This document shows positions 39,902 through 50,468 of a DNA stretch of 64,000 nt, one piece after another. The position numbers and the translations under genes are program-made. The first letter of the stretch is position 1; each line of letters begins with the position of its first letter. The notes under the pieces were generated by a model, which was not told the origin of the DNA, made no database searches, and saw only the letters and a list, made by a program, of their open reading frames with translations. This DNA comes from Cryptomeria japonica (lineage: Eukaryota > Streptophyta > Pinopsida > Cupressales > Cupressaceae): positions 648,865,420 through 648,929,419 of the forward strand of contig NC_081405.1 of the NCBI RefSeq assembly GCF_030272615.1, written 5' to 3'.

Positions 39902-41289
39902 GAATGTGTGCTCTCAAAGTAGAGAAGCTTCTCTATTTATACAAGAATCTGAGAGACTTAATGCTACAATTCAGCTCTCAAATCTGCCTCCTTTTTCCCT
40001 TTTAATGTCACAACTTAATTATAATATTGACTAAACCTAATCACAAAAATATGTGGCTTCCCAAATAACTATAAACTGATACATATAAAATCCCATTTTA
40101 TTCTACTAATGAATCACTCCTAATTTTACTAAGTCAAAATATGCTTATCCATAATTTACTACTTACCTAAGCAAGTTGGTTTCTAACTCTTGTCAAAAGA
40201 TAGATTAATATTATTTATTCCACTTGCCAATCCTTACAAAATGGATCGACCATGCATTGACCACGAGTTGCTAAGAAAGGGAGTTGTTTTAAAGCATTAA
40301 CATCCCCCACTCCCTTAGGAGAAGGGGTACGCCACCTTGAATAGTGGTCAGCCCTAACAACCACTACGTGGTATGAACGGTTATCATTTAAGCTTTATTC
40401 TCTCACTACTATGTGGTGTTTAATATAGACTTTTTAACATACCAAATATAGTATTTAATTTAGATATTAAAAAATAATTATATATACTATTTTAATATTC
40501 AAACTATACTTATATTTATATATTCATTGATTAATATATAGATATGATCATACTAAGATTTCAACCTATCATAGATTTTCATTAGATTTTTCAATCAAGA
40601 TAAATATATTCAAAATGTAATCATACATTAAAACATTTTAACTAAACAAAGTAAATAGAAAATATCACAAGAGGATGTAACACTTCTCTGTTTTCAATCT
40701 GCAAGTTTGTTTTATCTTTTGTAGCTAGATCCTTGTGCAGGGTAAGCTGAAAATGTTTACATATAATTCATAGTTGGTCCATAGTTATTTTCAGTATTGA
40801 TCTGTTCACTCTTTTGGTATAAGAGTTTTTTCTTTTTGATTGATATCACTTGTCTAACTTAGCCCTCTGGTATTCTGTGGGGTAAAAATTGATCTTCACA
40901 TTTTATAATAGACAATGACTGTTTATGGTTAGGGGTTTCAATTGATGGCCAAACTTGATCTTGATTCGAATCTCCCCTTCCATGTAATACTGTCTTCCAA
41001 AACTTAAAACAAACAGTACAGACATTATTTTTATTGATTTAAAGCTGCTAAACATCAGAGTTATGTCAGAACTACATAGAATTCTTGTGACTACAAGATA
41101 GTAAATTGAAATCAGGAAATTCAAAAAAATCAACAATTTTAGCAGGCAGGTGGATTGAAAACTGATACTGAATATAGACGTGTAGTCAAAGTTTACTGAA
41201 CTCACCAACCACAGGTCATGGGTCTCAAGACCAGTCCTATGAGGAATCCCATTCGGAGTCACTTGAATGTTCGTCAAATAAGGAAATCT

Positions 41290-41397
41290 TTGGACAGTGT
41301 AAAAATGAATTCACTGACATCTGAAGGCTGACAAAAGAATTCCTCTGACTGTGTAGAAATGAGTTCACTGACATCTGAAGGCTGCCAAAAAAATATT
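41290..41397 (+). repeat. 54-bp tandem duplication, two units
   Basis: cactgacatctgaaggctg occurs at 41312 and 41366 within two similar units (tggacagtgtaaaaatga and tgactgtgtagaaatga starts). Confidence 0.75.
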
Positions 41398-41726
41398 CAG
41401 CTGTAAATAAATAGTCTACAATCTCTATAAAATCATGTGGAGAGCACCATCTGCAAAGAAAACAAAGTTGTCAGACTAAGGAGCCATTGTAGTTAAAAAA
41501 ACCCATACAGGACAAACGCACCATACTAACACATTGCCAAATTCCTAAGAGTTGAGTATGAGTCATAAACTTCTAAGAAACATACCTTAAGTCACCCACT
41601 AGAACTACTTGCCAACAGAAAGGCAAAAGAGAGGTGTTGAATGATCTGTTGGATAATCTTTAATTTGGTTGAACAGGGGTCATAAAGTGTTTTTCAATTA
41701 TGTCTTTTATCAATATTCAAATCTGT

Positions 41727-41847
41727 TGTATTTTCAGCTGTTGTTAGAGCTGTTGCTGTTCAGGTTGTTCAGGTTGTAGTTTCTAGTGTTTGTGGTTCTT
41801 CATTTCTTTGTATTTCATTATTTTGCTTTTTTCAATAAAAAAAAAAG
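41727..41847 (+). mobile_element. 5'-truncated LINE-like insertion with poly(A) tail
   Basis: A 121-bp T/G-rich segment ends in tttttcaataaaaaaaaaag. It is bracketed by an 11-bp direct repeat ttcaaatctgt (41716-41726 and 41848-41858). A 3' aataaa with an A-tail plus a long target duplication is the mark of target-primed reverse transcription. The ttgtatttcattattttgc wording resembles plant L1 3' ends. Only the 3' tip is present, so no protein is encoded. Confidence 0.65.
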
Positions 41848-42660
41848 TTCAAATCTGTGGTCATATTATATAATGAATTAGGAGGTCCAGATTATGACTT
41901 TGATAATTTTGGTAGAATTGGTATTCCTAATCTTTGGCTGACAGCCAAAGAGATATCAATGAATGGGCTTGTTCTCTCATTATTTTGTAGCAAAACAACT
42001 CAGGGATGTTATAAATTCCTCAAAAAAGAAAGATAATTTAATTGTCTTTATGCTAAAGCAAGGGTACTAGTAGCGTCATAGCTAACTAGTAGCCTCATTT
42101 TGGGTTGACATCAGATACATATTATCTATTGCCTTGTTAACTGTTTGTTTGAACCACCACAAAATTTGCACAATTGATCCAATACTTAAGCACAAATGCT
42201 CTGGGTAATCATACACTATAGGTACAAATAAAGTTGCACAATTCCTCTAATTTCTAACTTTTTTTCCAGCTACAAAATTTAGGAGTGGGTGGCTATTGGT
42301 CCACATGATGATTTTTGAGTGGCCTGTTTTATTAGCCAAATCCAATCAATAGTTATTGGAACATGAATATTGATTGAGCCCCTATCCCTATTGCAGGTCT
42401 AACAATTGATTTTGTAAATCCATAATTGATTTGAAAACTTCTTTGAGCTTCATGTAGAACTCAGCTTTATGATCCATCTAATTGTGAAACAAGAGCATTT
42501 ATGTTAATCCTATTCTATTTATATATATAATACTTTTCAATACTCAATAATAATTTTATATGAAATTCTTACCAAAATATAACTAATTATTGTCTTACTA
42601 TTTTATATAAATTTACCATTGACCATTGACCATTGAAATAAATATCAAAACCAACTTCCC

Positions 42661-42960
42661 ACATAGACACAAAGAAACCTCTGCTATGAACTAGGGACCT
42701 CAACAGCACTGTTGCCCTTCCTGGCAGCAAGAGATGGTAAAGCTGTGAGAAAAGAGGAATTCAGGAACCTCAGAGACCTCCATAATAGAGCTCTCCTCCA
42801 TTGCACAAACAGACCGTGTCATAGAAGAATTTTCTTCATTATGACAAGAAGCAATCATAGATTTATTAGAGCAATCATAGATCTATTAGCTTTTCTTCCT
42901 CCCCGTTCAGAGGGCCATTAGACTCAACCTCATTCTCCCCATTACTACCATCCTATTAAT
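42661..42960. other. Conserved flank block, probably non-coding
   Basis: It corresponds to 61400-61700 in copy 2. Open frames exist on both strands, but differences between the copies change amino acids in either frame, and a 1-base indel (gttgccc versus gttgcccc) shifts the minus frame. A 20-bp direct repeat (agagcaatcatagat) lies near 42850-42890. I see no gene. Confidence 0.45.
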
Positions 42961-43100
42961 CTCCTTTCAAAACCCTGGCCAAAGAATATTTCCACTTGCA
43001 TCCTAACTAACAATCCTAATTATTTTTTAATTGATAAGTATGTTCCTTATTATTATAATTGTTTAACTATATTCTTCTCTAATATAAATTTAAAGATAAC

Positions 43101-43853
43101 TATATTATAATTACATCATTATCATAAATCCATTGTCAACATCTCAAGATACTTCTATTAGGGGGATTGACCTTCTGAAAGAGAAAAATTAGAGATCATA
43201 CTACATCAATAATTCTATATCAGAATAATCTAAAGAACCCGTTTTACTGCACAAAATAGTTTGTCATATTCAATTTCCAAGAGAAATGAATAAGATACAT
43301 GGAATAAACAGGTCCAAAGATACACTGTCAAATAGATAAAATTCCACCTTATTCTCCTCTCGCATAGTACATATAATTTTTTGCCATCAAATTTGAGGAA
43401 AATATTAATCAATAGTCACTGGTTTTTTTAAAATAGTATTCATCACAAAGTAGATTGTATCATTTAATTATGTATTAAATCAATGATAATAATAAGGAGA
43501 ATAAAATTTCAAATGTTAACGAGTCTTTGTTCTTTTGGTGAAATTGAATGATTCCAAATGAACACAAAAAAAATCAACTCTTACTGAATGCAAAACCTCT
43601 ACATCACAAAGAATATGATCAGAATCATGATCATACTCTTAAATCATATAACAAAAACAATCCTAAAATCTTCTATAAAAATAATAAATAAGTTCAATAC
43701 TCACAACTAATCTAAAAAATTGTAGTCACTGGTTTCAACAAAAATTGAGATAAATGGAAACTAATTCACATTTTTTCCCCTACAAGTAAATCCACCTATA
43801 AGAATATGTCCTCTAGCATATGCCTTGTTACATACATCTCATTAAATTGAAGG
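43101..43853. other. AT-rich 3' flank of BMT5-like copy 1
   Basis: No other gene is seen. It is matched in copy 2 (61840-62585). A former coding extension (43854-43982) lies just upstream of it, now behind the premature stop. No clear polyadenylation signal could be assigned. Confidence 0.4.
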
Positions 43854-43982
43854 TCAACGTAAAGGGTATGAATGTGAAGCAAACAGGGCTCTTTTCCTTA
43901 CTTGCCTTGCAATTCCTGCTTCAGTTACCATAGCAAGATCCCATGTATTGAGTCCTCTTGGACCATTGAAAAATGTGATCCT

Positions 43983-46449
43983 CTAGAGGTCTATATTGGC
44001 ATGATTAAGTGCTCTTGGCATCATAATTTGTCTGTTATCACAAAGGTCTTCAATCCGCAGTCTTTTAACATGTCTGTATTCTTCATCTTCCTCTAAAATT
44101 TTGTAACTATGTTTCAGAGGCATGACAACAGGATCTCTCAGAATAAGTAACACTTTTTCAAGAAATGCATCAGGAGTAAGCATGAATTTATATGTCTTAC
44201 ACTTTCCCAAATGGAAACTCTTATCAATGTCTTTTCCATCTCCTCTTTTGTTTATGTATCCTGGATAATCTTCTCTTTTAAAATCAACAGACTCGCTGAG
44301 GAACAGCCCACAATTCACTGCTTCTCCTACCAAATTCCATTTATCATATGGAGACCCCTTTTTGTGGGTAACATGGATTTCTCCAAATTTTGAAAGCAGC
44401 ATTTTTGCACTTTCAAAGAACCTACTCACTAAATCACTGTGCTTCTTAATAACTCTATTGTCATCCTCCATACCATAAAAGCCTGCATGAGGGAAATTAT
44501 AAACAATTCTATCAAACAACTTCCCTCTTAATTCCACTAACTGATCCAGTCTGGTTGCATCAACCCCAGCTAGTACCCATGCTCCACGAAATATCAAGTT
44601 ACTGATTGAACTCCTTGCAGTTTTGTACTCACTTAAAACCTTCTCTGAGTATAAAAATGTTGATGGATGCATTAGTATATAAAACTGCATTTCTATCTAA
44701 AAATATCCACAATAGATCTATACCCAAAAGGAAAGAACGAAAATTTGAATGTTATAGACCTGCGCTGTCAAGGGATGTGGCCACCATATCCTCTGCATTT
44801 CCAAAAGCAGTGGCTAAAGCAGAAGAAAATGAAAAGTCTCCTTCTCCAACTAGCAAGATTTTATGCAGGCTTGAATAGTGTTTAATAGTTCTCTGTGCTG
44901 TGTATGGCCTCTGCATAATTTGAAACACAAAACTCACAGTTAAAGTAGGCCACTTTCTATAACCTGATTCAAGAATCAACCTCCAAAGATACAAGAATAA
45001 GAAACTGAATATAAAACCCTATGACTACTCTTTAATAGACGAATAGACAGTGGGACTCGAAGGTATTTTGCCTGTATAATAGACAGTGATAATAGGTTAA
45101 AGAACCCTCCAAAGATCCATAAACAATGTTGGATCCTCACAGACAATGTTTTTCAAGGAGGCAAATAAAAAAGTGACGATGTTTGGAATTACATTGAAGT
45201 TTTAACCGAATCACATAGCTAAGAGTGCAGTCCTAGGACACTAACTAAAAAATCCTGAAGCAAATTACTATTTATATTTTAAAGGTCATATTATCTTTAT
45301 ATTGAGAAGTGGGTTTGAAAAGGTGTATAAAAAGATCAACAAGAGTGAGCTCAACTGGGACATACATATCATGAACAATGGGACAGACCAAACCACTCAA
45401 CCAGATCAACCAGAGTGAGCTCAACTGCTACTATTATACAGTTGAATCTTGATGCTACTATTGTGACGAAGATTTTTAAATACTATCTTCCAATCTACTG
45501 TCAAGCTTGTCTTTGCCACAACAAAGATTTGAGACTTTTTCTAGGCATAAAGAAGTTTAATTTTCATACATAATCTTATGGTAACTACAAAATACTGAAC
45601 ATTCAGATAAGCCTGTCTCTTGCTTATAAATTAAACAAAAATGGTAACGTCTACAATCTAATTTTCGCAGTTACACTAAGAAATTCTAATCTAGATATTC
45701 ATGTCCTAGAACACCCAATCTATAATATTCTTTCCAATTGAAAAAATAGATTTTTTCTGAACCAAATAGAAGTTATATAAACTCGCTGGTAGGCCTGGAA
45801 TTTGACAGGCAAAATGGCCGTTTTTTCACTTTTGAATGTATTTGACAGCGTAAAAAATTAGTAGAATGTATGCATTGACATGCTATTTTTTTTAAAATGT
45901 ATAGATGACACTTCAAATTATAAATAAACTGTAAAAAAATATTGTATTTTAGAATGTTTATTATAAAAATACAAATTTATTTAGAATATTTTGAAATGGA
46001 AGGATTCAGAATATGGAAGGATGTTGTTTCTAATTTTATAATATTTTAATATGATTTTTAGAATAGTTCTATTTTTTCATATGAATTTAGAAACTTGTCA
46101 TAATTAAATGATAGAATATAATTGATAAAATATTTTAATATGAATTTTTACATTATTTTCTCATTAAGATAATGATTTTCATTTCTTGCATTGATTTTCA
46201 TTGCTTCAATCTTCTACTTTTATATTTTTTGACAGTTAATATTTTTCTTAAAACGTCAAATGAAAAGCATTAAAATGACTAAACCATCATCAAAAATTCA
46301 TATGACAAGTAGAAGTGACCGTCAAATTCCAAACCTGCTTGCTGGCATAACCTAAATTCACCAGATATCAATGTTAAAAACAAAACTACCTGAGTAAACA
46401 TTGATGCTTCCATCTTCCTCAGCCTATCTTCATAAAAACCCAGCTCCAT
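43983..46449 (-). CDS. BMT5-like (DUF2431) Rossmann methyltransferase, copy 1, three-exon model
   Basis: Proposed exons are 46449-46390, 44910-44760 and 44644-43983, giving 290 residues. Exon 1 starts at the first ATG after an in-frame TAG and ends CAG|GTAG. Exon 2 begins after TTATGCAG and ends GCAG|GTCT. Exon 3 begins after ATACTCAG and restores a GAG codon; phases 0 and 1 fit. The SAM-binding loop GEGDFSFS is at residues 42-49, FDRIVYNFPHAGF at 114-126, GEIHVTHKKGSPYDKW at 158-173, and a YPGYINKRGDG segment follows. This set defines the BMT5-like family; yeast BMT5 makes m3U in 25S rRNA, and the plant role is not settled. A TAG at 43985-43983 replaces a Tyr codon of copy 2, removing 43 C-terminal residues beyond the core domain. 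Exons 2 and 3 are solid; exon 1 is inferred. Confidence 0.75.
44911..46389 (-). other. Proposed intron 1 of BMT5-like copy 1 (1479 bp)
   Basis: It starts GTAGTTTTG and ends TTTCAAATTATGCAG on the minus strand. The content is AT-rich, with a short direct repeat (agatcaac.agagtgagctcaactg near 45333 and 45402) and no recognisable element. Confidence 0.45.
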
Positions 46450-49400
46450 CCATACTGTTATCCAAGAATGCAGTAGCTACGAATTAACAATGGCTTAATA
46501 CCCCAAAAGAGAGCCTTAAAATAATTAAGAGAACTTGCAAAGCGTGAGATATAAGAGTAAAATCAGTATGTTTTTATACCTGTAAAGCCGGGCCTAAAAT
46601 AGAATATGGGGCCTTTCCGGAATCTACTAAGGCCTACATGCAATACATATACTTTTTTCTATTTTTAAAAGGTGAATGCAATAGTGCACAAATTTTAGTT
46701 TTAATTAATGATTAAAAAAAAAATTTAGATCAATTAGAATGTTGCATATTTCTATTTTATTATAAAATTGATATTTTTATAGAGTAAATGTATATTTATT
46801 AAGTTTTTAAATTGTTAAAAAAAATTGCGGCTATTTGATTGATGAAAATAATTTGGTTCTTATACATCATTTTCCACATCCAATATGATGAAACACATTT
46901 TTCTTATGTGGTTCCTTATTTAAATTCCCTAAATGCCATTAAATGTTCCTTATTTATACTAATTATTATGATTATTTAGATAACTTTTTCATATAAAATA
47001 TATGATATAATATAATACATATTTTAATCATGATCAAATTAACATGCATACAGTAAGATTTTGATAAAATATTAAAAACTATATAATATTTTATTTTATT
47101 TTTATTAGGTATTGAAATAGAATTTTAATCAGCATTAAAATTAACTAGAATTAAAGTTAAGATTACAAGTAAAATTCATGATAATTTTATAATAGTTATA
47201 TTTCAAAAGAAATATATGTATTATTATAATTATAATTATATAAATTAAATTACAATTATTATTATACTATTTTATATTAAAGACATTAAATATGGCATTT
47301 AAATGATTAAATATGGCATATTTATATAAATAAAGGAACTTAATCAAAAATTATATGTGCAGTGCTCTTCAACTATGAAGATTAAGAATTGGGATAGATC
47401 CAATATTTTAATGATTGAAAGCAATTTAGAGAGTTGGAGGAAGGGAGAACCCCCAAATTGAACCTCAGGATTTATGTGCTTAAGAATGCAAGGACTAAAC
47501 AATTTGGATGGTCAAAATTGTCTTAATTCTAATGGAGGGTGGAAATTGAAAATTCTTCTCATATAGATGTGTGAATGTGACATGTGATTGATCTCACAAG
47601 TGTGTGAAAACCACATATAGATATGTAATATGATAGGTAAGAGTTCTCACAAGTGTGTAAGAGTCACATGTGTAAAAATCATTTAGTGAAATTTTAAGAG
47701 AATTAAATAAACAATATAAATTTATTTAATTTATTTAAAATGGCATCGAACAATAAACATAATTAGATAAATATTTTGATTAGATTAACTTGGGGAAGGG
47801 CTAGGACCACTACAAAATAGCCATGAGGCAATGAGATTACAAAAGCAAAAAGATTAACAATAGAGGAAACAAATGACCAAGATCAAAATAAATAGAGGAG
47901 ACTAATTGGAGACCAACAAAGAAACTAAGGATCATTTAACAATCTCAAGCCTTTTATACCTAGCCACTCCTTATTGAGAAACTCTAGCTTATCTTCAAAA
48001 AACACCTCCCCAAGAGAGACTCGAACTAGCCACATCAAACAAAGGAGAGGAGTGGGGAGTATCCTTAGAGTACCTTTTTCTTTTTGAACCAAAGTGGTGA
48101 GAGCTACTCTTAGGCTAAAGACCAACTTCTCGCAACTTTAATTTAATTAGATAAATGTTATTGAACTATAGAAAAGGGACAAAAGAATAAGTCAATTAAC
48201 TAAATGATCTAAATTTATCTAATTAATATTAAATTATTAAAAAGATTAAGTAGTTAGAATGAGATAAAAGTAGGTCTAGTTCAGTGTGAATTATTTTAGA
48301 TGTCTACAATATGTCATATAAATGATTAAATATGCATTTTTTATATAATTATATTATAATTTATAATAAAATATCTATCTTAACATTACATTTCTATAAA
48401 TAATAGGTTTAATGTGTTTATTATAACAAATTAAAATAATTTATCTTATCTTAAAAATTTTAAATATGTTGCAACGACAACCCAAAAGGATTCAAATATA
48501 CACACAATTTTTTTTGCATGATAATAGGTTAACAAGTATATAAAATTAGTGCAGCAATAATTTTTAAAAAGTAATAACTCATAATGTAAATTACATCATA
48601 AACAATACTAAAGCTAAACAAATAGCATTACTTGGAAGCATACCTTATGAGCACTATGAGGTAGTGTAGGCTTCTTACCCATAGTTATCTTTGGATCACC
48701 TGAGGTGGAATGTGAACCCTCCACAGTGGATTAGTCCCTATCCACTCCTCCAAGCAAATTCTATGGCCCATGGTGAGAGAGAGACATTGATTTGGTCTAC
48801 CTCTAAGTACCAAACACCTAAGGTATTTACTACCTCATGGTTCAATACCTCAAACATTACAATCCACTCTAAGATATTACTTGAATTGTTATTTATCCAT
48901 TCCTATTAGAAATTATTGTTTCTCTATAGTCCATCGGACAACTAAGCAGAAAGGACAACCATTGTCATCATGCAGCTGACCCCCAGGCCCACATTCTCCT
49001 GGCAAAATCCATCCAATTACCCTAGGTCATCACGAGTATCCCTCGCTTGCATACTACTATCGGTATCCATCCACTATCTAAGGGTACAACTGACAATCTA
49101 TTGGCATAATACACTCCTTGACTATTATCAATCTCGAATGCATAAGCTTATCTAGAATAGGTCATAAGATTTATCCCTCAGTGATCACCTCAGATAGAGA
49201 GGACTAGTCTATGTCTTAGATGAATACTATCATCTACCAATGCCTTCATAGGGTCCTTATTATATCTATTGTCATAAAAGTTAGCTCCTGTACTTGATTA
49301 GTGCTATAACTAGAAAGAGAATCCTAAGTTACGAGTAGGTAGTTTTCCAACCAGCCTCTTCTATGGCTAAATTCAAGAATTCTAGAATTCTTGCAATATG

Positions 49401-50468
49401 GAAGTTTCATTGGGTCGCTCTTACCCAAGGTATTATACCATTTTCCGGCCAACGGTATAGTTCCAAATAGTCTAAAGAAAGCCAATAAGGTTGATAACTC
49501 GTGGAACTCCCAGCACATGCTTGCTACTACCCTTCACTTGGGTTAAACTAATGTATCTAGTCTAAGACTAATTTCAACATTGGTTGGTAAACTAGAATGC
49601 CAAGGATGAGTTGCAGTATGGGCTTACTAGCCTTAGAGACAACCGAGGAAACATAAATTTAACCAGTTCAGTTTATGATATATATATACTCCTCTCGCAT
49701 TCCATTTAGTTTTAGAGATTTCCACTTAAGGTTTAGTTGTAAAGATTGTTCTCTTTAATCTTTTCATTGAGCTCGCTATATCATTTTTTAGTTCACCTTC
49801 TAAGCATGTAATCAAATATACATGGTGTATGGTTTCACTACAAAAGTTATATTGTTTTCTCTTTTATCATCTTAAATGAATTCCCCAATGAATAACTAAG
49901 GCTGCTAAAATTAAGATTTTGGTTCCCAACAAGCTAAGGCGTGAATTTAAGTTATTTGATATTGTTTAAAGAAGCTACAAACAAATTACATTTTGCTGTC
50001 CAAACAGATGAGGAGCTGCTCAAATACACTAGATGTGGTTTTATGTTATGAGTTTCAGCATAGAGAGACTAAGCTCAACAAAGGGTGTTGGCTCTTTTAA
50101 TGTTGTCTGTAATTTATGAAGAGATTACTCACTTGCTTAAGCCTTCTATGAGCCTAAGATGACTTATTTGACAAGGTCGATAACCTATAGAGAAGCAAGT
50201 GGTAATGAGAATAGGTGTCAACCCCTAGCTAAGATTTTACCCATGCATGAATAACTTTGTTCTAATCTCTTTATCTCTTCTCTCATGGTGAACAAGTTTC
50301 TTGGATACTCACTTATATTAGTCATTACATAATTGCATAGCATCTCAACGTTAAAACTATTCAAACAAGAAATTGTGAAATTTGAAAATAGGCATCTAAT
50401 ATTGTATCAACAAACCAAAGATAATATACAGCGTTAACTTAGGCATTGGCTTCTAAAGTGAGCTGGAA
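46450..50468. other. AT-rich intergenic DNA upstream of BMT5-like copy 1
   Basis: 46560-47800 is very AT-rich with no coding frame. 47830-48140 has a possible SINE-like segment. 48600-50468 looks like decayed retroelement LTR or untranslated sequence, but no termini could be fixed. A perfect 20-bp palindrome lies at 49374-49393. Confidence 0.35.
47830..48130 (-). mobile_element. Possible tRNA-derived SINE-like segment
   Basis: On the minus strand tagcctaagagtag resembles a polymerase III A box and ctagttcgagtctc a B box (near 48030). A T/G-rich tail (ctttttgcttttgtaatctc) follows. The boxes are about 85 bp apart, longer than the usual 30-60, and no target duplication was found. The assignment is weak. 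Confidence 0.25.

Larger units (their letters stand above)
39907..42327. other. Intergenic DNA left of the gene duplication
   Basis: AT-rich and mostly unassigned. It includes a short 54-bp tandem duplication and a truncated non-LTR insertion with a poly(A) tail, listed separately. A TATA-like ctatttatac near 39931 and a gtaatatt-rich region at 40400-40620 show no gene context. Confidence 0.4.
42328..45271 (-). repeat. Segmental duplication, copy 1
   Basis: Collinear with 61066-64000 in the same orientation, with only scattered substitutions and small indels (roughly 97% identical by eye). It includes the 3' flank, exons 2 and 3 and part of intron 1 of the BMT5-like gene. The left edge of similarity is tttattag at 42328-42335. 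The right edge cannot be set because copy 2 reaches the window end. Confidence 0.93.

Noticed and set aside
43983-44690. Met-initiated start (MQFYILMHPS) for the large BMT5 exon as a single-exon gene
   Set aside because: The first 15-16 residues lie in a 115-bp intron. Splicing at 44760 and 44644 restores the GEGDFSFS motif upstream and a continuous domain, as in copy 2.
44752-44994. 80-codon frame beginning MYLWRLIL as the true N-terminus of the BMT5-like protein
   Set aside because: The frame runs through a good splice acceptor (TTATGCAG|AGG), and the internal Met is part of that acceptor. The upstream residues do not resemble the family and the exon 1 model fits better, though this is not proven.
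49324-49518. 64-codon minus frame starting MCWEFHELSTLL
   Set aside because: It looks protein-like, but no family is recognised and flanking frames are closed, so it is left as decayed repeat sequence.
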